Below, piece by piece: positions 45,067 through 54,223 of a DNA stretch of 64,000 nt. The DNA is from Paracoccaceae bacterium (lineage in GTDB: Bacteria > Pseudomonadota > Alphaproteobacteria > Rhodobacterales > Rhodobacteraceae). Both the position numbers and the translations under genes were made by a program. Numbering within the stretch: the first letter of the stretch is position 1; each line of letters starts with the position of its first letter. Where the stretch lies: the NCBI GenBank assembly GCA_024304985.1, contig JAMWZC010000003.1, forward strand, positions 208,611 to 272,610, read 5' to 3'. A model generated the notes under the pieces. The model did not search any database. It saw only the letters and a program-made list of their open reading frames with translations, and was not told where the DNA came from.

Positions 45067-45771
45067 ATGCGCCGTTTGATCCTTGCTCTTGCCCTGATCC
45101 TTGCCGCCCTGCCCCTGCGGGCGCAGGACACGGATCTGGAACTGGTGCTGATGGCCGATGCGTCGGGCTCCATCGACCCGGAGGAACTGCTGTTGCAGCG
45201 GCGTGGCTATGCGCAGGCCATCACGGACCCTGATGTGATCGCAGCCATCCAGAACACCGCTTATGGCAGTATCGCTGTGACCTATGTCGAATGGGCGGCC
45301 AATCAGGCGGTCATTGTGGACTGGACGCGCATAGACGGTCCCGAGGCGGCGGCCATCTTTGCGGCGCAACTGGATAACCCGGTGCGCCGTGCGCTGGGGC
45401 GCAATGCCATCGGATCAGCGTTGCTGCGCGGCAAGCAGCTGATCGAGGAAAATGACATAGAAGGCTGGCGCCGCGTGATCGACTTTTCCGGCGACAGCGT
45501 GAACAACTGGTCGGGCCCCTCTATCGCCGAGGCCCGCGCGCTGGTTTTGGCCGCGGGGATCACCATCAATGGTCTGCCCCTGATGCTGACTGATGACATG
45601 GGTCGCGGCGCGACGCTGGAGGCGAATTACCGTGACCAGATCATCGGCGGCCCCAATGCCTTTACCCTGCCTGCGGCCAGTCGCGAGGATTTTGCGGAAG
45701 CGGTCCGCCGCAAGCTGATCCTCGAGATTTCGAACCGGACGCCAGACATGGTTCTGGCCCTTGATGACTAG
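45067..45771 (+). CDS. DUF1194 secreted von Willebrand A-like protein
   Basis: Product of 234 residues. Signal peptide MRRLILALALILAALPLRAQ. A MIDAS-like DASGSIDPEE near residue 30 marks a von Willebrand A-type metal site, with VIDFSGDSVNN and ITINGLPLML further on, both typical of DUF1194. Function unknown; Rhodobacterales carry several copies. Its stop codon overlaps the stop of the converging cytochrome gene within CTAG. Confidence 0.86.
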   Translation: MRRLILALALILAALPLRAQDTDLELVLMADASGSIDPEELLLQRRGYAQAITDPDVIAAIQNTAYGSIAVTYVEWAANQAVIVDWTRIDGPEAAAIFAAQLDNPVRRALGRNAIGSALLRGKQLIEENDIEGWRRVIDFSGDSVNNWSGPSIAEARALVLAAGITINGLPLMLTDDMGRGATLEANYRDQIIGGPNAFTLPAASREDFAEAVRRKLILEISNRTPDMVLALDD

Positions 45772-46175
45772 CGCTGGATACTTTCCAGATAGACCAGCAG
45801 GGCCGCAAGCGGACGCGGAACAGGGGATAAGGTGCCATCCTCCAGCACCACGGGCACGGTCTCGCCTTCCAGCAACAGACCGAACTCAGGCATCGCCTCG
45901 TCCGGGGCCTGACGGGTATAGCCGTCGATGACCGACAGCACCCGTGTGCGCGGGAAGACATCCTTTTCACGAAAGGTAATGCGCGTCAGATCGGGCGGGG
46001 CCGGTTGCAGTTTGGCCGCCAAGAGCCCGTCACCGCGACCGGAATCGCCATGGCACAAGGCGCAGTTCTGGTCAAAGACGATCTGCCCCTCGACGGGTTC
46101 TGGCATGTCAATCGTGGCGCAGGCCACGATAGCCCCCAGTCCCACGATACCGAAACTGAGGATCAGCGGCTTCAT
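45768..46175 (-). CDS. Monohaem cytochrome c lipoprotein, third of a tandem triplet
   Basis: Product of 135 residues. Lipobox-like VACATID at about residue 19. Haem motif CALCHG near residue 40; probable axial Met in AMPEFG. C-terminal YLESIQR is shared with its two neighbours. Its ATG overlaps the stop of the second cytochrome gene (ATGA). Likely outer or inner membrane tethered electron carrier; partner unknown. Confidence 0.84.
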   Translation of the reverse strand: MKPLILSFGIVGLGAIVACATIDMPEPVEGQIVFDQNCALCHGDSGRGDGLLAAKLQPAPPDLTRITFREKDVFPRTRVLSVIDGYTRQAPDEAMPEFGLLLEGETVPVVLEDGTLSPVPRPLAALLVYLESIQR

Positions 46176-46576
46176 TTCTGGATCTCCTGCAAGTAGAGGA
46201 CAAGATCGGCGACCGACCGCCCCATCAGCACAGGTTGGCCTGCCGCGGTCTTGAGCGCAACCTCATTCCCCTGAAACAAGGGACCGTAGACGGGCATTGC
46301 GCTGCCATGGCTGACCAGCGGGTCAGAGCCGTCGATCCGTCGGACCACGCGCAGAAGCGGAAACTCTCCCTGCGATGATGCGCTAAGGCGGGTCAGGTCG
46401 CTGGGTTGCACCAGCAGAACCGGAGCCATTGGCCCCGCGCCATCAGCGGCGGTGCCGTGGCAACTGGCGCAATACCATTGAAACAGGGCCGCGCCCTGAT
46501 CTGCGTCCTGTGCATGACCGGTCAGAGGGATCAGACCCAACAAAAGGCCAAAGGCAGATCTTGCAAGTTGTCTCAT
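46172..46576 (-). CDS. Periplasmic monohaem cytochrome c, second of a tandem triplet
   Basis: Product of 134 residues from the ATG at 46576 (MRQLARSAFGLLLGLIPLTGHAQ signal peptide); a longer reading from 46621 lacks a signal at its start. Haem motif CASCHG near residue 40; likely axial Met in AMPVYG. YLQEIQK at the end matches the neighbours. Unlike the flanking copies it has no lipobox, so it should be soluble in the periplasm. Substrate or partner unknown. Confidence 0.84.
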   Translation of the reverse strand: MRQLARSAFGLLLGLIPLTGHAQDADQGAALFQWYCASCHGTAADGAGPMAPVLLVQPSDLTRLSASSQGEFPLLRVVRRIDGSDPLVSHGSAMPVYGPLFQGNEVALKTAAGQPVLMGRSVADLVLYLQEIQK

Positions 46577-46598
46577 CGCACTGTCCTTTCCACGCTGG

Positions 46599-47033
46599 TC
46601 ACTCGCGTTGCAGGCTTTCAAGATAGGTCACGACCTCTGCCAGACGGACGGGCATGACCTCGTCCCCGCTGCCATCGGATTTGGGCACGGCCACATCCGG
46701 GCCATCCAGAAGCGGGCTGAATTCCGGCATCAGATCGGCGTCATGCTTGCCGGAATAGCCATAGACGGTATCAGCCACCGCGCGTAGCGGGAACACACCG
46801 CCATTGCGACTGGCGATCAGCGTCAGATCGGGGGGCGGCACTTTCAGGTCCGGTGCAACCGGACCATCACCCAAAGCGCGAGTTCCATGGCAGATCGCGC
46901 AATAATCCTGAAAGGCAGAGGCACCGGGGGATGGAATGGGCTCTGGTGCGCAGGCCACCAACAGTCCACCCAGACCAAGGACCAGAGCGCATCGTGCCGC
47001 ATGTCGCGCCGAACGCTTTACAGTGATTGTCAT
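46599..47033 (-). CDS. Monohaem cytochrome c lipoprotein, first of a tandem triplet
   Basis: Product of 144 residues from the ATG at 47033 (MTITVKRSARHAARCALVLG). Lipobox LLVACAPE gives a lipidated Cys near residue 28. Haem motif CAICHG, probable axial Met in LMPEFS, C-terminal YLESLQRE. Shares PPDLT, FP and YLES blocks with the other two, so the three are paralogues. First in transcription order, with an FNR-like box centred 60 bases upstream. Confidence 0.85.
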   Translation of the reverse strand: MTITVKRSARHAARCALVLGLGGLLVACAPEPIPSPGASAFQDYCAICHGTRALGDGPVAPDLKVPPPDLTLIASRNGGVFPLRAVADTVYGYSGKHDADLMPEFSPLLDGPDVAVPKSDGSGDEVMPVRLAEVVTYLESLQRE

Positions 47034-47085
47034 TCTCGCCTCCTCTGCTTTTGGTTGAGTGTGAGCCAATAGGACAGCCCCTGCC

Positions 47086-47099
47086 TTGATCTGGATCAG
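47086..47099. promoter_or_regulatory. FNR-like box upstream of the cytochrome c triplet
   Basis: TTGAT-CTGG-ATCAG differs from the FNR consensus in the last base only. It is centred about 60 bases before the first cytochrome ATG (47033) and about 68 bases before the thioesterase ATG (47160), which are divergent. Low-oxygen control of the cytochromes fits. Confidence 0.55.
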
Positions 47100-47159
47100 A
47101 GGTTGCAAATCCCGCCCGGACCGGCATTCTGCGCCCAAGACAGGGCAAGGGATCATCAC

Positions 47160-47585
47160 ATGTTCAGCGCGAGCGAAGCACAGGCGTTTCTGGCCAGTTC
47201 CTTTGCCCCATGGGTGCAGGCGCTAGATCTGCGTGTCGATGAGGTGTCGCCCGAGGGCCGCGCCGTGCTGTCCATGCCGATCACCGAAGCGGTGGCCCGG
47301 ATGGGCGGCATCGTTTGCGGTCAGGCGCTGGCCACGCTGGCAGATACCGCGATGGTCCTGTCCACGGCCGCACATTTCGGGGCGCCGCGCGACGTGGCGA
47401 CCACCAATCTGGACACCCAGTTCCTGAGCGCCGGACGGGGCGAGCGAATCCGTTGCACGGCGCGGATCACACGCGCGGGCCGGTCGCTGATCTTTGCGCA
47501 GGCGGATCTGGTCGCCCTGCCTGATGGTCGCCCTGTTGCCAGCGCCTCTGCCACCTTCTTTGTGCCCGAGAAAGCGCCCCGATGA
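47160..47585 (+). CDS. PaaI-family hotdog thioesterase
   Basis: Product of 141 residues from the ATG at 47160. The hotdog core shows MGGIVCGQALATLADTAMVLSTAAHFGAPRDVATTNLDTQFLSAG; the GG..CGQ..ATLAD block is the acyl-CoA thioesterase active region of the PaaI family. Cytoplasmic. Overlaps the following YdcZ gene (ATGA). Substrate not known; hydroxyphenylacetyl or medium acyl-CoA are possible. Confidence 0.85.
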   Translation: MFSASEAQAFLASSFAPWVQALDLRVDEVSPEGRAVLSMPITEAVARMGGIVCGQALATLADTAMVLSTAAHFGAPRDVATTNLDTQFLSAGRGERIRCTARITRAGRSLIFAQADLVALPDGRPVASASATFFVPEKAPR

Positions 47586-48031
47586 TGATGCCCCCGACCA
47601 CAGCCTATGCCCTGACCATGCTGGCCGCCGGGATAGGGATTCCGGTCCTTGCCGCCCTCAATGCGGGGCTGGGCACCCGGCTTGGCTCGCCGGTCGCGGC
47701 CGCAGCCATTCTGTTCACGGTGGCGCTGACCACAACGCTGGTGGTTCTGATGCTGAAGGGCGCACCATCCTTGGCCACGATCGTGACCGCGCCGAAACAC
47801 CTGTTTCTGGCGGGGCTGCTGGTGGCCTTCTACATCCTGTCGATCACCTTCATCGCGCCCAGGTTCGGGGTCGGGAATGCCGTATTCTTCGTGCTGCTGG
47901 GTCAGTTGATCAGCGCCGCGCTGATCGACCATTTCGGCCTGTTCGGTGCGCGGATCAGCCCGTTGTCGCTGCCGCGCGCGGGCGGGATCGCCTTGATGGC
48001 GGCGGGCGTGTTCCTGACGCAGAAAGCGTGA
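47582..48031 (+). CDS. YdcZ (DUF606) DMT-type membrane protein
   Basis: Product of 149 residues with five predicted helices. GIGIPVLAALNAGLGTRLGSPVAAAAILFTVALTT near the start and FFVLLGQLISAALIDHFGLFG near the end are YdcZ family features. Half-size members of the drug/metabolite transporter superfamily usually dimerise. Substrate unknown. Coupled to the thioesterase gene by ATGA overlap. Confidence 0.85.
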   Translation: MMMPPTTAYALTMLAAGIGIPVLAALNAGLGTRLGSPVAAAAILFTVALTTTLVVLMLKGAPSLATIVTAPKHLFLAGLLVAFYILSITFIAPRFGVGNAVFFVLLGQLISAALIDHFGLFGARISPLSLPRAGGIALMAAGVFLTQKA

Positions 48032-48043
48032 CACGCCAACCGC

Positions 48044-48697
48044 TTAGCGGATCACCATATCGCTGATGCGCGCCCGGATCGCGGTTTGCGTATCGTCGCT
48101 GTCCGCGGACACCGCGATACCCACCAAAGCCTCGGGCGTGCCACCGAAGATGCGGGCATAGTCCGCCGACAGATCGACCGTCTCGGCATGGCTGCCGGTG
48201 CCCGCCCCCCGCAGGATCAATGTTTTCCCCCGCGCCTCAAGATAGGGGCTGTCCAGCACATCACCCCGCGCGTGATCGCCGCCCCAGACATAGACCAGCA
48301 TCCGCGCATTGCGATTGCCCAACAGGCTGCGCAGACGCGGATTTGGTCCGGCGCGACGGGCGGATGCCTCGTCCATGAACACGAAATAGAGCGAGATATT
48401 GCGGTCATCCCCGCCTTTGTTCCGCAAATCGGTGGGCGGCACTGATTGCTCGACCGTCCAGTTCCATGTGGCTTGCCGCCCCAGCCATCTGCTTTCCGGC
48501 AAGGCGGTATAGAGCACGGACACCGCCTGATCCGAGACGATATCCAGACGATCACCCCGCGCCCCATAGCGATTGGCGTCAAGGCGGGGGAAACTCTGCT
48601 CGCGCCATTCCGGAGTGAAGCGCAGCGGGTCGGCCTGTGCCGGTGCCGCCGCAGTGAAGAGCAGCGCGGCGATGATGGCGTGTCGGGACAATGGCAT
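48044..48697 (-). CDS. DUF3047 secreted protein
   Basis: Product of 217 residues with signal peptide MPLSRHAIIAALLFTAAAPAQA. Family landmarks are VEQSVPPTDLRNKGGDDRNISLYFVFMDE, MLVYVWGG and VGIAVSADSDDTQTAIRARISDM. DUF3047 proteins are periplasmic beta-sandwich-like proteins of unknown role. Converges on the YdcZ gene. Confidence 0.83.
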   Translation of the reverse strand: MPLSRHAIIAALLFTAAAPAQADPLRFTPEWREQSFPRLDANRYGARGDRLDIVSDQAVSVLYTALPESRWLGRQATWNWTVEQSVPPTDLRNKGGDDRNISLYFVFMDEASARRAGPNPRLRSLLGNRNARMLVYVWGGDHARGDVLDSPYLEARGKTLILRGAGTGSHAETVDLSADYARIFGGTPEALVGIAVSADSDDTQTAIRARISDMVIR

Positions 48698-48791
48698 GAG
48701 GACCTCTCTGCAGCATAGGCCGCAGATTAGACCATCAGTCGTTCACCTGCTTGACACGTCTGCGTGACAGGCGGCCTGCTGGCGAAGGTCC

Positions 48792-49478
48792 CTACAGACC
48801 CTCGGTCAGATGCCCCTTGTCCAGCCGCAGGACACGGTCCATCCGGGCGGCCAGATCAAGGTTATGCGTGGCGATCAGCGCCGACAGACCGGTGCCACGT
48901 ACCAGATCCATCAGCGCCCCGAACACCTGATCCGAGGTGGCCGGATCAAGGTTTCCGGTCGGCTCGTCCGCCAGCAGAAGGCGCGGCTCATTGGCCAGCG
49001 CCCGGCAAAATGCCACGCGTTGTTGCTCCCCCCCCGACAGGGCGGCGGGGCGATGCTCGGCGCGGGGCGCAATGCCGACGCGGGTCAGCAGGTCCATCGC
49101 CCGCGCCTGCGCCGCCGCCTTGGCCACGCCATTGGCCAATTGCGGCAGCACGATATTCTCCTGCGCCGAAAACTCGGGCAACAGATGGTGGAACTGGTAG
49201 ATGAAACCCACATCCGCCCGCCTGACCGCCGTGCGCCGCCGGTCGGACAACCCGGCCATGTCCGCCCCGCCGATCCGTACCGATCCGGCGTCGGCCGTAT
49301 CCAGCAGCCCCGCGATATGCAGCAGCGTGGATTTGCCCGCACCGGAAGGCGCCACCAGCGCCACCACCTCGCCACGCGCCACGGTCAGATCGACGCCTTG
49401 CAGAACCTGCACGGCATTGGGCTTGCCACGGTTATAGGTCTTCTCGACCCCTGCCAGTTCCAGCACCACATCACTCAT
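48792..49478 (-). CDS. lolD: Lipoprotein-releasing ABC transporter ATPase LolD
   Basis: Product of 228 residues. Walker [12 protein letters not shown], signature [19 protein letters not shown], Walker [13 protein letters not shown], and the switch His in IATHNLD. Energises release of outer-membrane lipoproteins to LolA. Its start overlaps the end of lolC by eight bases. Context and sequence both support LolD rather than other MacB-like ATPases. Confidence 0.92.
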   Translation of the reverse strand: MSDVVLELAGVEKTYNRGKPNAVQVLQGVDLTVARGEVVALVAPSGAGKSTLLHIAGLLDTADAGSVRIGGADMAGLSDRRRTAVRRADVGFIYQFHHLLPEFSAQENIVLPQLANGVAKAAAQARAMDLLTRVGIAPRAEHRPAALSGGEQQRVAFCRALANEPRLLLADEPTGNLDPATSDQVFGALMDLVRGTGLSALIATHNLDLAARMDRVLRLDKGHLTEGL

Positions 49479-50763
49479 AGCGCAGCGCCTCCACCGGGTT
49501 CATCCGCGCCGCGCGCCGCGCCGGAAAGATCGTGACGATGAAGGACAGGCCCAGCGACAACACCACCGCCGACAGCACATCACCCAGTTGCAGCTTGGCC
49601 GGCAAGGCATAGATGCCCCGTACGGCCGGGTCCCAGACGCCGCCGCCCGCCACGTAGTTCACGAAGGAGAAGATCGGGTCGATATAGATGGCGAAGAGGC
49701 AGCCCAGGATCACACCAGCCGCCGTGCCGATGATGCCCGTAAAGGCCCCGCAGATAAAGAAGACCCGCAGCACCGATCCTTCCGTCAGACCCATGGTCCG
49801 CAAGATACCGATGTCGCGCCCCTTGTTCTTGACCAGCATGATCAAGCCCGAGACGATGTTCATCGCGGCGATCAGCACCAGAATGGACAGGATCACGAAC
49901 ATCACATTGTCCTCGATCTCCAGCGCCCGCAGGAACCCGCCGCTGGAATCGCGCCATGTCCAAAGCTGCGCGCGTGGTCCCGCCGCCTCCAACAATGCCA
50001 GTTCGAGCCGCTCGATCTGTTCGGGGGCCTCGACCATCACTTCGATCTCGTCAGCCAGACCCTCGCGGTTGAAATAGCTCTGCGCTTCGGCAAACGGCAG
50101 ATAGACACGCGTGCGGTCGATGTCCCAGCGTCCGGCCGTGAAGATATAGACCACCTCATAGGCCTTGACCCGCGGACTGGTGCCAAAGGCGGTGCGCGCG
50201 CCATCCGGCGAGATGATGCGGATCCTGTCACCCAGACCCAGCCCCAACTCGCGCGCCACGCCCGAGCCGATGGCGATCCCCTCGTCAAACCGCGCCAGAT
50301 CGCCCTGCGCCTGCGCCTGATCGCCGCCGACGCGCGGGATGCCGCGCAGGTCATCGGCACTGATCCCGAACACCTCGATCCCGGCATTGCGGCCACTGGC
50401 ATTCGCCATGACCTGCCCCTTGATCAGCGGGGCCGCGCGGATCACGCCGGGCACAGACGTCAAACTGGCCGCCATCGCCTCATAATCGGTCAGGCTGCGA
50501 TTGATCGCCCCGGTGACCGGATCGACCTGCCCCGCATTGTAGACGGTCACATGGGCGTTGGCCCCAAGGATCGTATCGACGAATTCCGCCCGAAAGCCCG
50601 AGCGCACCGCCAGCGTCGCGATCAGCGCAAACACCGCCAGCGTGATCCCGATCAGGCTGATCCATGTCATCACAGACACACCGCCCTCGGCGCGGCGCGC
50701 CCGCAGGTAGCGCCAGGCGATCATCCATTCGAAGGCCGCGAAGGGCCGTGTCGTGCCTGCCAT
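49471..50763 (-). CDS. lolC: Lipoprotein-releasing permease (LolC/LolE hybrid type)
   Basis: Product of 430 residues from the ATG at 50763 ([44 protein letters not shown]). An N-terminal helix, a large periplasmic MacB-like domain (about 50-270) and a C-terminal FtsX domain with three helices ([47 protein letters not shown]) ending [10 protein letters not shown] single gene here suggests a homodimeric LolC/E hybrid as in other alphaproteobacteria. Confidence 0.92.
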   Translation of the reverse strand: MAGTTRPFAAFEWMIAWRYLRARRAEGGVSVMTWISLIGITLAVFALIATLAVRSGFRAEFVDTILGANAHVTVYNAGQVDPVTGAINRSLTDYEAMAASLTSVPGVIRAAPLIKGQVMANASGRNAGIEVFGISADDLRGIPRVGGDQAQAQGDLARFDEGIAIGSGVARELGLGLGDRIRIISPDGARTAFGTSPRVKAYEVVYIFTAGRWDIDRTRVYLPFAEAQSYFNREGLADEIEVMVEAPEQIERLELALLEAAGPRAQLWTWRDSSGGFLRALEIEDNVMFVILSILVLIAAMNIVSGLIMLVKNKGRDIGILRTMGLTEGSVLRVFFICGAFTGIIGTAAGVILGCLFAIYIDPIFSFVNYVAGGGVWDPAVRGIYALPAKLQLGDVLSAVVLSLGLSFIVTIFPARRAARMNPVEALRYE

Positions 50764-50812
50764 CTGCGTTCCCTTCCCTGCCGGACAAAGGGGCAGCACA
50801 GCGCCGCCCCCT

Positions 50813-50835
50813 GCTTCTTCTTGCTTTAAATATCC
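50813..50835 (-). repeat. GGATATTT-n3-GCAAGAAGAA element, copy 5
   Basis: On the minus strand it reads GGATATTT-AAA-GCAAGAAGAAGC. It lies 17 bases after the stop codon of proS, in its sense direction, and 49 bases before the lolC start. Confidence 0.75.
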
Positions 50836-50852
50836 AAGAGCGACGGGTGCCC

Positions 50853-52184
50853 TCAGCGATAGATCTCGACCAGCCGAGCCACGGCGGCCTCGGGCGCCAG
50901 CTCCACGCTTTCGCCCGTGCGCCGCGAGGTGAGTTCGACCACACCCGCTGCCAGACCACGCGGGCCGACGGTGATGCGCCACGGCAGGCCGATCAGGTCC
51001 ATAGTCGCGAATTTCGCACCGGCACGTTCTTCGCGGTCATCATAAAGCGGCTCAAGCCCTGCGGCCTCCATCGCCTTGTAAAGCCCTTCGCAGGCGGCAT
51101 CGGCGGCGGCATCCCCTTGCTTGAGGTTCACGATCCCGCAATGGAAGGGCGTCACACCTTCGGGCCAGATGATGCCCTTGTCGTCGTGGCTGGCCTCGAT
51201 GATCGCGCCGACCAGACGGCTGACGCCGATCCCGTGGCTGCCCATATGGACGGGCACCTTGGTGCCATCGGCGGTCTGCACAGTGGCGCCCATGGCCTCG
51301 GAATACTTGGTGCCGAAATAGAAGATCTGGCCCACCTCGATGCCACGCGCGGTGCGGCGGCGTTCTTCGGGGATCTGGTTGAAGATCGCCTCGTCATGCG
51401 TCTCGTCCGTGCGGGCATAACGGCTGGTGAATTCCTCCAGCACGGCGCGGCACTGATCGACACTGTCGTAATCAATGGCGCGGTCGCCGAATTTCAGATC
51501 GGTGATTTCGCTGTCATAGAACACCTCGCTCTCGCCGGTCTCGGCCAGCACAAGGAATTCATGTGTATCGTCGCCGCCAATAGGACCAGAGTCCGCGCGC
51601 ATCGGAATGGCCTGCAGACCCATGCGCTCATAGGTGCGCAGATAGCTGACCAGATGGCGGTTATAGGCATGCAGCGCCGCCTCCTTGTCCACGTCGAAAT
51701 TGTAGCCGTCCTTCATCAGGAACTCACGGCCCCGCATCACACCGAAACGCGGGCGCATCTCGTCGCGGAACTTCCACTGGATGTGATAGAGCGTCAGCGG
51801 CAGGTCCTTGTAGCTGCCCACATGGGCGCGGAAGATGTCGGTGATCATCTCTTCGTTGGTGGGACCATAGAGCATGTCGCGGTCCTGCCGGTCGGTGATG
51901 CGCAGCATCTCCTGCCCGTAATCGTCATAACGCCCGCTTTCGCGCCACAGATCCGCCGGCTGCAGCGTCGGCATCAGCATCGGGATATGCCCCGCGCGGA
52001 CCTGTTCTTCATGCACGATCTGCTCGATCCGGCGCAGCACCTTGAAGCCCAGCGGAAGCCAGGAATAGATCCCCGCCGCGCTTTGCTTGATCATCCCCGC
52101 CCGCAGCATCAGCCGATGGCTCACGATCTGCGCCTCGGCAGGATTTTCTTTCAGAACTGGCAGGAAATAACGCGTCAACCGCAT
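50853..52184 (-). CDS. proS: Prolyl-tRNA synthetase, short alphaproteobacterial type
   Basis: Product of 443 residues. Class II motifs: motif 2 region [28 protein letters not shown], then [35 protein letters not shown], and the anticodon domain with [30 protein letters not shown]. The usual bacterial editing insertion (INS) is missing, as expected for this length and lineage. It precedes the lol genes on the same strand. Divergent from the AI-2E permease. Confidence 0.95.
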   Translation of the reverse strand: MRLTRYFLPVLKENPAEAQIVSHRLMLRAGMIKQSAAGIYSWLPLGFKVLRRIEQIVHEEQVRAGHIPMLMPTLQPADLWRESGRYDDYGQEMLRITDRQDRDMLYGPTNEEMITDIFRAHVGSYKDLPLTLYHIQWKFRDEMRPRFGVMRGREFLMKDGYNFDVDKEAALHAYNRHLVSYLRTYERMGLQAIPMRADSGPIGGDDTHEFLVLAETGESEVFYDSEITDLKFGDRAIDYDSVDQCRAVLEEFTSRYARTDETHDEAIFNQIPEERRRTARGIEVGQIFYFGTKYSEAMGATVQTADGTKVPVHMGSHGIGVSRLVGAIIEASHDDKGIIWPEGVTPFHCGIVNLKQGDAAADAACEGLYKAMEAAGLEPLYDDREERAGAKFATMDLIGLPWRITVGPRGLAAGVVELTSRRTGESVELAPEAAVARLVEIYR

Positions 52185-52405
52185 GATGGACCCCTTGGGA
52201 TTGGCATTTGCGTCGGTTTAGGGCAGCGGGCCGGATCAGGCAAGCAGGATGCGCCCCCCGATGCAGGCACAATACTGCCGAAACGCAAGGCGCAAGGTCG
52301 GCGGCGGGCCCGTAAAACGCGTCCCGCCCCATGCCTGCCTCTGTGTCGGGGCTTGAATTGCCCGGCACTTGAAGCGACATAGGTCCAAACCGTCAAGGAG
52401 CGCGC

Positions 52406-53473
52406 ATGGCCCTGCCAGTCAAAGACCAGTTCCGCTATTGGGGGATCGCCATGGCGGCGTTCCTTGTGATCCTGTGGTTTCTGGGTGATGTGATCCTGCC
52501 CTTCGTTCTGGGCGGCGCGATTGCCTATTTTCTGGATCCGGTGGCGGACCGGATCGAAAGAATGGGTGCCTCGCGCGCGCTGGCCACGACGATCATCACG
52601 CTCAGCGCGCTGCTGATTTTTGTGCTGATGGCGCTGCTGGTGATCCCCTTGCTGGTGCAGCAGGCAATTTCTCTGTTCGAGACGGCACCGCAACTGTTCG
52701 AGAACCTTCAGGGCTTTCTCACCTCGCGCTTTCCTTCGCTGGTCGAAGAGGATTCTGTTCTGCGCCAGTCGCTGATCTCGATAGGCGAGACGATCCGCGA
52801 ACGCGGGGGGGAATTGCTGAACACCGTGCTGACCTCGGTCAACTCGCTGGTGGGGATCGTGCTGCTCTTCGTGATCGTGCCGGTCGTGGCCTTCTACCTG
52901 CTCTATGATTGGGACAACATGGTCGCCAAGGTGGACGACCTGCTGCCACGGGACCACGCGCCAACGATCCGCCATCTGGCGGCCGAGATTGACAAGACGC
53001 TGGCCAGTTTCATCCGCGGCATGGGCACGGTCAGTCTGATCCTTGGCACCTATTACGCGGTGGCCCTGATGCTGGTCGGCTTGCAGTTCGGGCTGGTCGT
53101 CGGTGCATTGGCGGGGCTGGTGACCTTCATTCCCTATGTCGGCGCACTGGTCGGTGGCGCACTGGCCATCGGGTTGGCCCTGTTCCAGTTCTGGGGCGAC
53201 TGGGTCTCGATCGGGTTGGTCGCGGGCATCTTCGTGCTGGGCCAGATCGTCGAGGGCAACGTGTTGACGCCCAAACTGGTCGGCAGTTCGGTCGGCCTGC
53301 ATCCGGTCTGGCTGATCTTCGCGCTGTCGGTGTTCGGCTCGCTCTTCGGCTTTGTCGGGATGCTGGTCGCCGTGCCGGTGGCCGCCGTGATCGGCGTCGT
53401 CGCCCGCTTCGGCATAGGAGGCTACAAGAAAAGCTTGCTCTATCGCGGTGTCGACACGCGCAAGGACATCTGA
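52406..53473 (+). CDS. AI-2E family permease (PerM-like)
   Basis: Product of 355 residues with about eight helices. Family hallmarks are VVAFYLLYDWDNM, FIPYVGALVGGALAIGLALFQ and GNVLTPKLVGSSVGLHPVWLIFALSVFGSLFGFVGMLVAVPVAAVIGV. The family name comes from one AI-2 exporter; most members, including this one, have unknown substrates. Its stop overlaps the hda start (TGATG), so the two are translated together. Confidence 0.9.
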   Translation: MALPVKDQFRYWGIAMAAFLVILWFLGDVILPFVLGGAIAYFLDPVADRIERMGASRALATTIITLSALLIFVLMALLVIPLLVQQAISLFETAPQLFENLQGFLTSRFPSLVEEDSVLRQSLISIGETIRERGGELLNTVLTSVNSLVGIVLLFVIVPVVAFYLLYDWDNMVAKVDDLLPRDHAPTIRHLAAEIDKTLASFIRGMGTVSLILGTYYAVALMLVGLQFGLVVGALAGLVTFIPYVGALVGGALAIGLALFQFWGDWVSIGLVAGIFVLGQIVEGNVLTPKLVGSSVGLHPVWLIFALSVFGSLFGFVGMLVAVPVAAVIGVVARFGIGGYKKSLLYRGVDTRKDI

Positions 53474-54174
53474 TGCACCGGCAATTGAGTTTCGATCTGC
53501 CGGTGCGGGCCGCACTTGGGCGCGAGGATTTCTTCGTGGCCCCCGCCAATGCCATGGCCGTCGCCCTGATCGAAGGGTGGCGTGACTGGCCGGGTCGCAA
53601 GCTGGTGCTGGAAGGTCCCAAGGGCGCAGGCAAGACCCATCTGGCCCATGTCTGGGCGCAGGCTGCTGGCGCACGAATCGTCGAGGCGCGCGCCCTTGCC
53701 GGGGCCGACATTCCAGACCTCGCCTCTGGCCCCGTCGCAGTCGAGGATGTGCCGTTGATCGCGGGCGACACCGCCGCCGAGAATGCGCTGTTTCACCTGC
53801 ACAACCTGACACTGGCCGAGGGACACTCCCTGCTGCTGACCGCCGACCGGCCCGCCGCGCATTGGGGGCTGACCCTGCCCGATCTGGCCAGCCGGATGCA
53901 GGGCACGCAGGCCACACGTCTGGAAGCCCCCGACGACCGTCTGCTGACGGCGCTTCTGGCCAAGCTGTTTGCGGACCGTCAACTGATTCCGACGCCCGAT
54001 ACGATCCCCTATCTTGTGACGCGCATGGACCGGTCCTTCGACAGCGCCCGCCAGCTTGTCGCCGCGCTGGACGCCGCAGCACTGGCGCAGGGCCGCCCGA
54101 TCAACCGCAAACTGGCGGCCGACGTCATGGAGCGATTCATCCAGCCGGGCCTTCTGGACAATTCGCCGGACTAA
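53473..54174 (+). CDS. hda: DnaA-related regulator Hda (HdaA)
   Basis: Product of 233 residues. N-terminal QLSFDLP (residues 4-10) is a typical beta-clamp-binding motif. The AAA+ domain has Walker A GPKGAGKT near 47-55 but a weakened Walker B around VAVEDV. It lacks the DnaA DNA-binding domain. With the clamp it stimulates ATP hydrolysis by DnaA to prevent re-initiation. Coupled to the permease and followed by ppk1 after 49 bases. Confidence 0.88.
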   Translation: MHRQLSFDLPVRAALGREDFFVAPANAMAVALIEGWRDWPGRKLVLEGPKGAGKTHLAHVWAQAAGARIVEARALAGADIPDLASGPVAVEDVPLIAGDTAAENALFHLHNLTLAEGHSLLLTADRPAAHWGLTLPDLASRMQGTQATRLEAPDDRLLTALLAKLFADRQLIPTPDTIPYLVTRMDRSFDSARQLVAALDAAALAQGRPINRKLAADVMERFIQPGLLDNSPD

Positions 54175-54223
54175 GCGCAGCATCCGTTACCGAACCGTCA
54201 CAAACAGGCAGCATAAGCCGCTC

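Noticed and set aside
52406-53473. AI-2 quorum-sensing exporter
   Set aside because: The family name is broad; no luxS or lsr genes are present and the sequence only supports a generic PerM-like permease.
52175-54082. Long minus-strand open frame of 635 residues opposite the permease and hda
   Set aside because: Composition is dominated by Arg, His, Gln and Asp, with no domain; it mirrors two well-supported plus-strand genes in GC-rich DNA.
43060-54174. Possible replication origin, because parE and hda are present
   Set aside because: No cluster of DnaA boxes, no dnaA, parA/parB or A/T-rich unwinding region was seen.
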